Assembly: GCA_003142855.1 (NCBI GenBank)
Contig: PLNW01000142.1
Span: 1 to 45,772 of the forward strand
Direction of reading: 5' to 3'
DNA length: 45,772 nucleotides
From: Myxococcales bacterium
GTDB lineage: Bacteria > Myxococcota_A > Polyangia > Fen-1088
Every line of letters begins with the position of its first letter. Within the stretch, counting starts at the first letter, position 1. A program made the position numbers and the translations under genes. The notes beneath the pieces were generated by a model. The model was not told the DNA's origin and searched no databases. It was given only the letters and a program-made list of their open reading frames with translations. Shown here one piece after another: positions 16,186-25,247 of the stretch.

Positions 16186-16767
16186 ATGCGTCGTTTGCTC
16201 CTTGGATTTTCAGCCCTGATTGCTGCAGCCGCTTCCTGCTCAGGCGGCCCCAGCCTGGATGCGGCGCCAGTCCCCGCGACTCACCGGCAGGCCGGCTCGC
16301 CCTGCCCAACAGAGCGAGGTGCTGGCGTGTCGGACATCGGTACGTGTGCGCAGACAGTTGTCCCCATAGGTTGCGCAAAGGACGGAGACTGCACCGCGGG
16401 CACGAATGGTCGCTGCCTCCAGAGCCCAGGATGCAGGTACGCATGCAAGTATGACGAATGCAGTAGCGATTCCGAGTGTCTTGGCAACGTGCCTTGCGTG
16501 TGCCGCTCGTCGACGAGCGATTCGACAGCGAACACGTGTGCGACAGAAAGCAACTGCCGGATCGACACAGACTGTGGTCCCGGCGGCTTTTGCTCACCCA
16601 GCCTGGTCGGGCGTTTCTGTATTTGTATGAATGATTGCGGCTATGGGTACTTCTGCCACACGCCCAGAGATACTTGTCTGGACGACAGCGATTGCACCAG
16701 CGGGACATGCAACTTCGACCTAGCCAGCGGAACATGGATGTGCACTGCCTGTACCGATGTGCCCTGA
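16186..16767 (+). CDS. Cysteine-rich repeat lipoprotein of unknown function
   Basis: This 193-residue protein starts with a lipoprotein signal (AAAASCSGG). The mature part has over twenty cysteines in four units around an acidic-Cys core (KDGDCTAG, SSDSECLG, RIDTDCGPGGFC and LDDSDCTSGTC). Such units recall the small disulfide domains seen in many secreted myxobacterial proteins. It is probably exposed at the cell surface. GGAG lies nine bases before the ATG. No enzyme motif is visible. It diverges from the RlpA-like gene. Confidence 0.8.
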   Translation: MRRLLLGFSALIAAAASCSGGPSLDAAPVPATHRQAGSPCPTERGAGVSDIGTCAQTVVPIGCAKDGDCTAGTNGRCLQSPGCRYACKYDECSSDSECLGNVPCVCRSSTSDSTANTCATESNCRIDTDCGPGGFCSPSLVGRFCICMNDCGYGYFCHTPRDTCLDDSDCTSGTCNFDLASGTWMCTACTDVP

Positions 16768-17041
16768 GTGTGCGTGACGAACCGAGGAACCGATCGATCC
16801 TTCGCCTGCCGAACTTTGTATTCGGCTGCAGCTTCCCGCTGCCCCAGGTTTTATGCAAACAGCGTTCGGGGGCCTCGCCGGACCAGCCGAGATCCATTGC
16901 GCCCTCGGGCACGGAGGGTATCGTGAGGTTGCGCAGTTGGTGACGGCGGCTGCCAGCGCGACGGCCCAGTGTCCTCGGCCGCGAGGGCATCTATGACGAC
17001 GCCGACTGAGCTGCCTTGGCGCTCGCGACCATGTTCATTAC

Positions 17042-17677
17042 TCAGCCATTTTCCGCCTGCAGCGAAGCCAGGTACTTGGGCACTTGCTTCTTCGATTTGC
17101 GCATGAGCGCGCTCAAGACAGCGACAGGCGGTGCGGCCAGGCCGGTGTGCTCGGTGAAACGCGCGTGCAATTCTTGCCAGATGGCGACCGTGTGGTTCAC
17201 GTCGGCCAGCGAACGGTGGAATTGCCGCGCGGTCGGCGGGCGCACCTGCAAGGCGTCCACCAGCGCGTCGAGCCGGTAGCTGGGCAGCCCAGGCGCCAGC
17301 CGGCGCGCCAGTCGCATGGTGCACAGGAATTCGCTCTCGGGCTGAAGACCTGCCCGCGTCCACTCGGCCTGCAGGAAGGCGCGGTCGAACGAAGCGTTGT
17401 GCGCCACGATAGGCAGGCCGCGCACGAATCTGTGCAGCGCCGGCATGACCTCTTCCGGCCGCGGCTGGCCGCGCAGCATCTGGTCGGTGATCCCCGTCAG
17501 CGACGTGATGAAGGCCGGCAAGGCAAATCCCGGGTGCATCAGCCGACAGAAGGTATCGACCGGCCGATGATCGACCAGAAGCGTGGCCGCCACCTCGATG
17601 GTGCGATCCCGGCCCGGCAGCAGTCCCGTGGTTTCGAAATCCAGGACCACCAGCTCGCGCGTTGTGGGCTCAGTCAT
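17042..17677 (-). CDS. DnaQ-like DEDDh 3'-5' exonuclease
   Basis: This 211-residue cytoplasmic protein carries the exonuclease motifs of DNA polymerase III epsilon-type enzymes: ExoI VVLDFETTG (D13, E15), ExoII AHNASFDRAFL and ExoIII with H and D in FHRSLADVNHT. A C-terminal tail (LSALMRKSKKQVPKYLASL) is basic. It removes nucleotides from 3' ends of DNA or RNA. Absence of a polymerase gene nearby and the moderate length suggest an accessory repair or RNA-processing exonuclease rather than the replicative proofreading subunit. It is flanked by intergenic stretches on both sides. Confidence 0.92.
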   Translation of the reverse strand: MTEPTTRELVVLDFETTGLLPGRDRTIEVAATLLVDHRPVDTFCRLMHPGFALPAFITSLTGITDQMLRGQPRPEEVMPALHRFVRGLPIVAHNASFDRAFLQAEWTRAGLQPESEFLCTMRLARRLAPGLPSYRLDALVDALQVRPPTARQFHRSLADVNHTVAIWQELHARFTEHTGLAAPPVAVLSALMRKSKKQVPKYLASLQAENG

Positions 17678-17834
17678 CCGGCGCCGACCTCGCGCAAACG
17701 CGTTTCTGATTCAAGCGGTGCCATGGCCCGCACGCTACCCAGGCCAGCGCCCGCTGTCCACAAGAGCCGCGTCGAACGAGCATTGAGCAATTTGCCCCGC
17801 GCTCGGACATTCCCGTAGTCTGTCCGCAGGAACC

Positions 17835-18431
17835 ATGGACTTCATTCGCGTGTCACGTCCGGTGTCGCTGGCCCTGCTTGGCGGGCGGGGACACTATGAA
17901 GCCGTGGTGCAGGCGGTGATGAACGCCGAGCGCAGCGTGTGGATTGCCACCGCGAACCTGAAGGAGCTGATGGTCGAGGACGCGCGGGCGCGGCCGGGAC
18001 GGCGCCGCACCGCCCGCAACGGCGAGTATCGGTCCGTGTTGCAGGTGTTCGACGAACTGGTGGTCTCAGGAGTCGAGATTCGCATCCTGCACGCCTCGCC
18101 GCCCTCGTTGCCCTTCCGCCAGGAGTTGCGCCGCTGCGCCCACCTGAAAGCCGGCAATGGTCGGCGCGGTTCCTTCGAGTTGCGCCTGTGCCCGCGCGTG
18201 CACTGCAAGATCGTCGTTGTCGACGGCACCATAGTGTATCTGGGCAGCGCCAACTGGACTGGAGCCGGCCTGGGCGCCAAGGGCGAGGGCCGGCGAAATT
18301 TCGAGCTGGGGTTGCTCAGCCGCGACGACTTGTTGCTGGACGACGTACAGGCCTTTTTCGATGCCATCTGGCGCGGCCAGCCCTGCACCGACTGCAAGCG
18401 GCGCGACTTATGCCCGCAGCCGCTCGGTTGA
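17835..18431 (+). CDS. Phospholipase D-like protein with a single HKD motif
   Basis: This 198-residue protein has one HKD active site: VHCKIVVVDGTIVYLGSANW with H123, K125 and D130, followed by WTGAGLG. Proteins with a single motif usually act as dimers and include nucleases of the Nuc/BfiI type. An N-terminal AERSVWIATANLKEL strand matches the family core. The C-terminus ends with a Cys cluster (CTDCKRRDLC) that could bind a metal. No signal peptide is seen, so it is cytoplasmic. CAGGA precedes the ATG by four bases. Nuclease rather than lipase activity is inferred. Confidence 0.82.
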   Translation: MDFIRVSRPVSLALLGGRGHYEAVVQAVMNAERSVWIATANLKELMVEDARARPGRRRTARNGEYRSVLQVFDELVVSGVEIRILHASPPSLPFRQELRRCAHLKAGNGRRGSFELRLCPRVHCKIVVVDGTIVYLGSANWTGAGLGAKGEGRRNFELGLLSRDDLLLDDVQAFFDAIWRGQPCTDCKRRDLCPQPLG

Positions 18432-18447
18432 CGGTGCGCGAGCCCCT

Positions 18448-19437
18448 TTACCGGCCGATTATTGCTTCGCCGCAGTTGGTGAAAGCCAGTGTGGTCTGAA
18501 TCTCGAAATTCGACTGGTTGGTGTGGCGTTCCGCGTGGAAGACCGCGAGGTCGTAGACGTTGCCCTTGGTCAGCCCGAGCGAATCGATAGCGACTGACTT
18601 GGTCTCCTGCGCGTGTCTCCCGCCCAGGTCAATGACCAACTGCTTGTTGATGAAGACCCACACGTCGTCATCTCCACTGAATGAGAAGTTCTCTCCCCCA
18701 CTGTACTGGAAGGCGGTGTGAATCTCGGTGGTGAAAGAGAAGTTGTGGTTTTGGCCCTCGTTGCCAAAGCCTGCACCGTCGAGCGGAAAGAAAGAGGTGG
18801 GCTGGGTCGCTTGAAAAGAGGCTACCCCGCCGACGTTTTCGAGTTGCAACGCCAATATGTACGGCATATTGACTCCGGGAACACTGTTGTACCACTGGTT
18901 GAAGTTGTCCGGGCCTGTGGTGGACCCCGTCGGTTGCCGCAATGTCGCTGCATAAACCGGCTTGTTGTCTGCGCCCAGGGTGCTGGCCACGATCCCCGGT
19001 TCGTCTGCGGCCGGCGCCGTCTCGAAATCCGGGTGCCCGCCAGGTTGGTTTCCCATCTTGAAATCGCGAACCACGCCGAGGAAAGCCACGCAATTGCTGG
19101 CTGCGGTCCCATTGATGTCTCCGGTCGTGGGGTCGACTGTGGACGCTGTGATTTCTGGACCCAGCGCATAGCGACCAACAGCTACAGGTGTGTCGTTGGT
19201 GTAGCCCGTGGGAGGCCACTGGGCAGTCGCCCCCCCGCTCCCCGGGTTGGTCGAGGTACCCGGGCTGGTGGTGAGACCCAAGTCGGTGTGGGTGCCCTGG
19301 CTCCCACCGGAGCCGACCAGGCTGCTGCTGCCCGGGATCGGCACGGGGCCCCCGCATGCCACCAAGGCGGCGATGGCCAGGAGGGCGGCCCCCCCAAGAG
19401 CCCCCATGGTTCGGCTCAGCATCTGGGACCTGGTCAT
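18448..19437 (-). CDS. Fibro-slime domain lipoprotein
   Basis: The ATG at 19437 follows an excellent AAGGAGGT and begins a lipoprotein signal (AALVACGG, Cys28), giving 329 residues. A Ser/Gly/Thr-rich linker leads to the fibro-slime domain: CVAFLGVVRDF, GHPDFETA, FNQWYNSVPGVN, FFPLDGAGFG, FSGDDDVWVFINKQLV and DLGGRHAQE. This domain is found in extracellular matrix or spore-coat proteins of myxobacteria and slime moulds and may bind carbohydrate. It is probably on the cell surface. It diverges from the YfhO-like gene. Confidence 0.9.
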   Translation of the reverse strand: MTRSQMLSRTMGALGGAALLAIAALVACGGPVPIPGSSSLVGSGGSQGTHTDLGLTTSPGTSTNPGSGGATAQWPPTGYTNDTPVAVGRYALGPEITASTVDPTTGDINGTAASNCVAFLGVVRDFKMGNQPGGHPDFETAPAADEPGIVASTLGADNKPVYAATLRQPTGSTTGPDNFNQWYNSVPGVNMPYILALQLENVGGVASFQATQPTSFFPLDGAGFGNEGQNHNFSFTTEIHTAFQYSGGENFSFSGDDDVWVFINKQLVIDLGGRHAQETKSVAIDSLGLTKGNVYDLAVFHAERHTNQSNFEIQTTLAFTNCGEAIIGR

Positions 19438-19797
19438 ATTGACCTCCTTGAAAACACGTATGACAAATCGGATCTCCCCCACCGATTCAGCCGCTCTGAA
19501 GACTGCTGCGAGGGCACGAAATCGACCGGCGCGATAACTATACAAGTTTAGTTCATCCTGGAGGCGGCGGCCTTCAAAAAGAGCCCACCCATCCGCGAGG
19601 AAAGGCGTCTGTTCAAAATAGCGCGACGCGTATTGTGACACACATAGAATCCCGAGAAGCGTTTGTTGGGGCGCGCCTTGTCTTATTGCGGCGCCTTCGA
19701 CCAGTTCCAGAAGCTGTCAAGCGGTCGAGACAGGGCCTATGCTGCCTGAATTGACTCCCTTTCTGCCAATGCGACGCCCCTGCCGTCTGGACCTGCC
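19438..19797. other. Divergent intergenic region
   Basis: 360 bases separate the fibro-slime gene and the YfhO-like gene, so promoters for both should lie here. On the minus strand TATAGTTAT near 19540 could be a -10 box, without a clear -35. No RNA gene or repeat was seen. Confidence 0.4.
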
Positions 19798-22134
19798 TTG
19801 AGTTTCCGCCAAGGACAACCTCGCTTCTGGGCGGTCGTGTTGCCGTTCGCAGCCTGCTGCGTGCTAGCACTGTTGTGGCGGGCCATCTTCTTGGGCGAGA
19901 CGTTCTTCGACGTTGACCTGGCTTCTTACTACCGCCCCACCAGATCCCTGATCGTGCCGCTGGTCCGGGCCTCGGGCGGCCTTCCTTTGTGGAATCCTTT
20001 CTTCGCCTCGGGACAGCCATTCGCCGGCAATCCCGCTTACGAGGTATTTTACCCGCTCACCACGCTGTTCTTCTTGCTGCCGTTCGAGTGGGCGTTCCGG
20101 CTGCAGGTCATCGTACCCCTGCTGGTCGGGGCCGCGGGCATGTACTGGTTCTTGCGCACATTGCGCCGCAGCCGCCCGGCCTCGCTGCTGGGCTCGTTGT
20201 CGTGGAGTTGCGGCGGCTACCTTCTCTCGACCACCTGCCAACTGGCCTTCCTGCACGCGGCCTCGGTCATTCCCCTGGCCCTGGGCTTCGCGGTGCGCCT
20301 GGCGAGGAAGCCTGGAAGCACGAATGCGGTGGGACTGGCCCTGGTGGTAGGGACGCAATGCCTGACCGGCGAGCCCTCCACGCTGCTGATGATGCCGCTG
20401 CTGGTCTTTGCCGCCATACTGGCTGAGCGCAGGCACGTCGCTGGCCGTGCCCTTCCGTCGCTGGCAGCCAGTTTGCTGCTCGGCCTAGCGCTCGGGGCGG
20501 TGACCCTGATTCCTGGCTTGCACCACGCGGGCAAGACGGTTCGAGCTTTGGGCCTGCCCGAAGCCATGGCCGACGTTTGGTCCATGCCGGCGTGGCGGGC
20601 CTTCGAGCTATTCACTCCCTACCCGCTCGGTCACGTGGTTCCCGGCCAGCCGGGGCTGTTCTGGGGCGGCTTCTTGTACAGCCCGCGCGTGCTCCCCTTT
20701 TACCACTCGCTCTATCCGGGCCTGGTAATCACGCTGTTGGCGATCTTCGCGCTGGTGGTGCGCGGACGCTTCTTGTGGCCGTGGCTCGCGCTTGCGCTGT
20801 TCGGCTTCGTGACGGCCCTGGGCCACAACTTTCCCGTCTGGCACCTGGTGCGCAGACTGCCTCTTGTCGCGCAGATTCGTTTTCCCGAAAAGCTCTCGCT
20901 GCTGTTTTGCTTTTCCCTGGTCACGCTGGCAGCGTATGGATTCGACTACGCGGTGTTGGGCCCGGCACGCGCGCGCCTGTGGATGAAACGCGCGCTGCTG
21001 AAATTCGTTGCCCTGGGTCTGCTCGCGGCCTGTGCCGTGTGGCTTGCGCGCAAACACTTGCCCGCCCATTTTCCCGAGGGGCAGACCCTGCGCGATTGTT
21101 TGCGCGTGTCGCTGGTGGCGCTGGCTTCGCTGCTGCCGCTGTGGCTGGCACGCCGCCTGGGGCGCCTGCGGCGCGCGCTCGCCCTGTGTGCGGTGCTTGC
21201 GGTCGACCTGATCGCTGTGGGCCGTGGCTTGCTGCTGACCACACCTGTGGCATCGCTGACAACGCCGCCGGCTTTTCTCACGCCGTTGGTCCAGCGCAAA
21301 GAGGACGACGTCATCTTTCACATGGCAGCTTGGGCTCCTGGCTTCGACGTCTCGCTCGGGCTCGCCCGACCTCCCATCCCGGTCGAGTGGGGGCTGGCCA
21401 TGACCTACGAGCGGGACTTCGATCTCACCCAACTGCGCTGGACCACCGAAGCCACGGCCGCGTTCTGGAAGGCATTCGAGGCTGATCCCCGCCTGGCCGC
21501 TCCCGTGCTCGCTCGACGCGGAGTGACGGCCGTGGTCCAGTTCCGCCCGGGGGCCTCCGCCCAAGAAGCGAACATCAGATCGCCGTCCGGCGCGTACACG
21601 CTCGACGCACAGGCGACGCGCGATCCCCGGCCCATGGCTTTTTCCATCCGTCGCACCCGCGTGGTCGACGGAGCAGACGGCTGGCTGCAGGCGGTGCGCG
21701 AGCTGGGTTCCGAAATTCCGGATGTGGCCCTGGTCGCTGGCGGCCAGTCGCTGGCCTTGCCCGCCCAGCCGTCGCCGGCTCGCGTGCGCGTGGTCGCGCG
21801 TACGCCCGTGCAATTCGCCCTCGAGGTCGAGGCTGCGGGGCCGGAGGCTTCTTTCATCGCCGTGAACCAGACCTGGGATCCCGGCTGGCGTGCTCGCGTG
21901 GACGGAATTTTGGCGCCGGTCGTGCGCACCGACCTCTCGCTGTCTGGCGTGCTGGTGCCCCCGGGCCAGCACCGCGTAGAATTCGAATACTTCGATGATG
22001 CGCTGGCTACGGGGCTGGCGGTGTCAGTTGTGGCGGCGTTGGCTTGCCTGGTATTGGTGCTGCTGGCCCGACGACGCCGCTGCGGGCCGGCGCGACTATC
22101 ACCTGTAGAGCGAGTAGATTCATCCTTGCCGTGA
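19798..22134 (+). CDS. YfhO-like polytopic membrane protein (GT-C-type fold)
   Basis: This 778-residue inner-membrane protein has about a dozen hydrophobic helices in its first 470 residues and a second, soluble part ending in one more helix (VVAALACLVLVLLA). The first loop has DVDLASYYRP and PLWNPFFASGQPFAGNPAY, the acidic and Asn/Pro pattern of YfhO and other GT-C glycosyltransferase-like proteins that use polyprenyl-phosphate sugars. YfhO glycosylates lipoteichoic acid in Firmicutes; here a cell-envelope glycan role is only a guess. The start is a TTG. Its stop overlaps the GTG of the cytochrome gene, so the two are translated in a coupled way. Confidence 0.8.
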   Translation: MSFRQGQPRFWAVVLPFAACCVLALLWRAIFLGETFFDVDLASYYRPTRSLIVPLVRASGGLPLWNPFFASGQPFAGNPAYEVFYPLTTLFFLLPFEWAFRLQVIVPLLVGAAGMYWFLRTLRRSRPASLLGSLSWSCGGYLLSTTCQLAFLHAASVIPLALGFAVRLARKPGSTNAVGLALVVGTQCLTGEPSTLLMMPLLVFAAILAERRHVAGRALPSLAASLLLGLALGAVTLIPGLHHAGKTVRALGLPEAMADVWSMPAWRAFELFTPYPLGHVVPGQPGLFWGGFLYSPRVLPFYHSLYPGLVITLLAIFALVVRGRFLWPWLALALFGFVTALGHNFPVWHLVRRLPLVAQIRFPEKLSLLFCFSLVTLAAYGFDYAVLGPARARLWMKRALLKFVALGLLAACAVWLARKHLPAHFPEGQTLRDCLRVSLVALASLLPLWLARRLGRLRRALALCAVLAVDLIAVGRGLLLTTPVASLTTPPAFLTPLVQRKEDDVIFHMAAWAPGFDVSLGLARPPIPVEWGLAMTYERDFDLTQLRWTTEATAAFWKAFEADPRLAAPVLARRGVTAVVQFRPGASAQEANIRSPSGAYTLDAQATRDPRPMAFSIRRTRVVDGADGWLQAVRELGSEIPDVALVAGGQSLALPAQPSPARVRVVARTPVQFALEVEAAGPEASFIAVNQTWDPGWRARVDGILAPVVRTDLSLSGVLVPPGQHRVEFEYFDDALATGLAVSVVAALACLVLVLLARRRRCGPARLSPVERVDSSLP

Positions 22135-24437
22135 TCCTCGCGAATGCCCGCGTCAGCCCTCTCGCTTGCGCCACCCTCTGCCTTGCGTTCACCCTGGCTT
22201 GCACGCACAAGTCCGTTCTGCCGCCGCTGCTCGATCGTCCCGCGCGCAAGCTCGATCCTCCGCGCCCCGAGCTGATGCCCGGCGTGCTGGCTCCGCGTTT
22301 CTTGCCCGCGGCGCAGAACGCGTCGGTGCGCCAGCAAGCGATTGAGAGCATCGGCACCTATGAATGGCAAGACTGGACCACGCCCGGCTCGCCGCTGGTC
22401 AACACCAATGGGCACTATTGGTCGCGCTTGGCGGATCTGGCCTGGAACCGCGACATCGAGATCCACCTCGACAAGGTGCCGGTTGATCTCGATCAAGACG
22501 GAACCATCGACACCCATGTCACGCGCCACATCTCGCTCAAGGGCGGAATCTTCGCCAACCCCGAGGTGTTCGGCCTGGCCGCTGACCCGGACCAGCCGGC
22601 AGGCGCGCGCGGCTACACGTCGGCGAGCACGGGATTCTCGGGGCTGCGCGATGCACTCGATCCGGAAACCGGCAAGCCCACCGGCGACATCGGTATGACC
22701 TGTTGGCTGTGCCACAGTGGCCGCAATCCGGTTGACGGCAAAACCATCCTGGGCTTGCCCAGCGCGCGGCTCGACTACGGCCTGTTGCTGGCCACCTCCT
22801 CGTTTCTCGATCCCAAACACGTCATCGATCTCGACAAGGACGGCCAGCCCGACAGCGAGGAGGAGATCCGGCGCCGCACGCGCTTGCCTGATTCCCTGGC
22901 GCTCGATCTCAACCACGATGGCCGCGTGACGGTTTCCGAGTATCGCAAGGCCCTCAAGTTGCCCGACGCGCAGCAAACCTTGGCCACGCTGCTCTTGGCT
23001 GGACCAGGCCGCGCTGATTTGACCAATGAATTCGGCCTGGACATGACTGTGCCGGGTTTGCACTCGCGCCGCTACAGTGACGCCGGCACCATGCGCACTG
23101 GCGCTGAGGGCGTGTTCAATCCCAAGAGCATTCCCACGGCCCTGGGCGTGCGTTCACTTTCAGTCATCAATTGGGCCTCGACCTATCCGACCCGCGCGCC
23201 CGATTTATTGGGCCGCTACGTCGCGCGCACGGAAATGAGCCGCAGCCAGGCCATGGCCGAGCTGGGCATCGATGTGCCCGCCGGGTTCGAGGGCGACTTC
23301 GACCTCATCAACCGCGCCATGGTGCTCGACACGCGCTCCATGGGCGCGATTGGACTGCAGGCCGATTCCTTTGTCGGCATCATGTTGGTGCGGGTTCTGC
23401 GCCACGATTCGCCCGCGCCGCCCGATCTGGTGCGCAGCCTGCGCCTGGCCTACGAAGCCACGGCCATTCGCAGGCTGCTCTACGACACGCCCTTGGCCAG
23501 TGTGACAAAGCCGGCGCTGGATGCGGCTGCGGTGGAACGAGGCCGCCGCTTGTTCTTCGACGCCAATGCCGGCAACATCATCAACCAGCAGATCCTCGTC
23601 GACGTGCCGCGCGCCTACAGAGACAGTGGGGTTGAGGTGCCCTTGTTCGCGCCCATCGACGAAATGCAGCCGCTCACTGCGCGCATTCCGGTTCGCTGCG
23701 TGACCTGCCACTCGGCGACCACAGTGAGCACGATGAAGCCCATTCCCGTCGAGGGCCTCGCCATCCCGCGCTGCACGGATTGTCACTTCTCGCACCGGCC
23801 CAAGGGCTTCTGGGCCAGGCTGGGTCTGCGCAAGGGCGAGGGTCCTGGTGGCTTCACGTCGATCTTCGAGGAGTTCGGCATCTCGCGCACGGCTGGCTCG
23901 GCCAAAGACGAGCCCTGCCGTCGCTGCCACGACCAGCACCCGGCCCTGGCTGAACCCGTGACCTACACCAGTTGCCTCATCTTGCCCTTTGATGCCGACG
24001 GAGATGGCCGCGCCCAGGGCGACGAGCGCGACGACCTGGCGGCAGGCGGAATTGGTACCGACAGCCTGTTCGGCTTCGAGGTCGACCGGCGCAAGCTGGC
24101 CGACAAGAACGTGCGCATGCCCATCACGCGCATCACCGCGCTGCACAGCCGGGGGCCAGTGCAGGCGGTTCAGATCGCCGGCCCCTGGGTGCGCACCCCG
24201 CCGCTGATTGCCTTGTTGGCCTCGGCGCCCTACCTGCACAACGGCTCAGTGCCGACCCTGGAGGCGCTGTTGCAGCCGTCTGACGAACGACCCACGAGTT
24301 TCGTACTGGGCCAGGGGCAGGGGACTTTCACCTTTGATACCCGCCTGCCTGGCAACCGCAACCTGGGCCACGAATTCGGCACGCACTGGACTGCGCAGGA
24401 AAAGCACGACCTTCTGCAATTCCTCAAGAGCTTGTAG
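22131..24437 (+). CDS. RoxA-like multihaem cytochrome c lipoprotein with EF-hand-like loops
   Basis: The GTG at 22131 overlaps the preceding stop and opens a lipoprotein signal (AFTLACTHKS). The longer frame from 22044 overlaps the YfhO-like gene. Four CxxCH haem sites are present at about residues 191 (CWLCH), 523 (CVTCH), 548 (CTDCH) and 596 (CRRCH). Calcium-loop-like segments occur between them: DLDQDGTIDTH, DLDKDGQPDSEEE and DLNHDGRVTVSEY. The C-terminal PYLHNGSVPTLEALL, FDTRLPGNRNLGHEFGT is typical of the RoxA/di-haem peroxidase-like family. It likely works in the periplasm or at the outer membrane as an electron-transfer or oxygenase-type protein. Substrate is unknown; at 768 residues it is longer than di-haem peroxidases. 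Confidence 0.88.
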   Translation: MILANARVSPLACATLCLAFTLACTHKSVLPPLLDRPARKLDPPRPELMPGVLAPRFLPAAQNASVRQQAIESIGTYEWQDWTTPGSPLVNTNGHYWSRLADLAWNRDIEIHLDKVPVDLDQDGTIDTHVTRHISLKGGIFANPEVFGLAADPDQPAGARGYTSASTGFSGLRDALDPETGKPTGDIGMTCWLCHSGRNPVDGKTILGLPSARLDYGLLLATSSFLDPKHVIDLDKDGQPDSEEEIRRRTRLPDSLALDLNHDGRVTVSEYRKALKLPDAQQTLATLLLAGPGRADLTNEFGLDMTVPGLHSRRYSDAGTMRTGAEGVFNPKSIPTALGVRSLSVINWASTYPTRAPDLLGRYVARTEMSRSQAMAELGIDVPAGFEGDFDLINRAMVLDTRSMGAIGLQADSFVGIMLVRVLRHDSPAPPDLVRSLRLAYEATAIRRLLYDTPLASVTKPALDAAAVERGRRLFFDANAGNIINQQILVDVPRAYRDSGVEVPLFAPIDEMQPLTARIPVRCVTCHSATTVSTMKPIPVEGLAIPRCTDCHFSHRPKGFWARLGLRKGEGPGGFTSIFEEFGISRTAGSAKDEPCRRCHDQHPALAEPVTYTSCLILPFDADGDGRAQGDERDDLAAGGIGTDSLFGFEVDRRKLADKNVRMPITRITALHSRGPVQAVQIAGPWVRTPPLIALLASAPYLHNGSVPTLEALLQPSDERPTSFVLGQGQGTFTFDTRLPGNRNLGHEFGTHWTAQEKHDLLQFLKSL

Positions 24438-24462
24438 GAATCGTCGTCGATCCTCGCCTGGT

Positions 24463-24768
24463 TCAGGAGGCTTGGAAGAGGGGCACGTCGCCCACCACAA
24501 ACCCGACGAGTCCGGAAAGGCCCAGGTAGAACCACGCCTCCTGGGACAGGGCCACGGACAAGAAATGGTGCGTGCGCAGCAGTGAAAGCGCGCTGAACAG
24601 GACAGCCGCCACTGCCAGGCGCAACACATTGACCGACAGGCTTCCCAGGCGGCGACTGGACGCCTCGAAACACACAGCGGTGGCTGTCCACAGCACCGCC
24701 GTGGACAGCCCGGCCATCACGCCCAAGCCGCTGGTGGAAAGGCCTGCGAAGTTCAACGGAGCGTTCAT
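24463..24768 (-). pseudogene. N-terminal stub of an EamA/DMT-family transporter
   Basis: A 101-codon frame contains the first three transmembrane helices of an EamA-type permease: LSTAVLWTATAVCFEASSRR, VNVLRLAVAAVLFSAL and FYLGLSGLVGFVVGDV. Full members have about ten helices and 290-300 residues. The frame stops after PLFQAS, just 26 bases from the end of the convergent cytochrome gene, so the rest seems deleted. Its ATG overlaps the stop of the MFS stub. Confidence 0.72.
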
Positions 24769-25004
24769 AGTAAGTTTTGTCCCGGAGTGGCGGCAAAGCT
24801 GACCGCCAGATGCTTGGGCAGAAGATAGAATGCAGAAATCGAAAATCCAAAGGCCGCATTCGTCGCCAGCAAGCGGACGAACACCGGCGAGAAGAACCAC
24901 TTCTCGCCCGTGCTCTCGTCCCGTCCTGGAAGGACCTCCAGGATTGCTGGCGACAGACGTTGCTCGCCGATGTCGGCGGGTGCTTGCTCGGGTAACGCGG
25001 ACAT
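24765..25004 (-). pseudogene. N-terminal stub of a major facilitator superfamily transporter
   Basis: A 79-codon frame has an acidic cytoplasmic start and then FVRLLATNAAFGFSISAFYL, LPKHLAVSFAATPGQ, which is the first helix and loop of an MFS permease. It stops after NLL, where helix 2 should begin. The stop overlaps the start of the EamA stub (ATGA), which probably marks a deletion junction. Function is lost. Confidence 0.65.
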
Positions 25005-25247
25005 GATTCGCTCCAGAACTGCCGGACTGGAGCGAGTAAGACCGCGCTACCCTCTCCCGTTCGGCGGAAAGGGTGAAAACGGCTTGCTCAGCGGTCGTGC
25101 ACACTCTCCCAGACGGGCGCCACCTTACGGACGCGCCAGAAATTCGTCGGAAGAATGTGGAGCATTGCCATTGGAGAATTCAGTTTGTTAGAACTGTGCG
25201 CGAAAGTCAGCTGCAGTGTCGACCCAAGGACTGCAACGAGCGCCACA

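Noticed and set aside
16184..16990. 268-codon minus-strand frame opposite the Cys-rich lipoprotein gene
   Set aside because: Composition rich in Arg, Ser and Cys mirrors the cysteine codons of the plus-strand gene; no family match.
20608..21972. Long minus-strand frame (454 codons) inside the YfhO-like gene
   Set aside because: Rich in Gln, His and Arg, without domains; mirror of the hydrophobic codons on the other strand.
21405..23063. Long minus-strand frame (552 codons) opposite the YfhO-like and cytochrome genes
   Set aside because: It spans parts of two well-supported plus-strand genes and has the Arg/Ala/Gly-rich composition of antisense frames in GC-rich DNA; no domain was seen.
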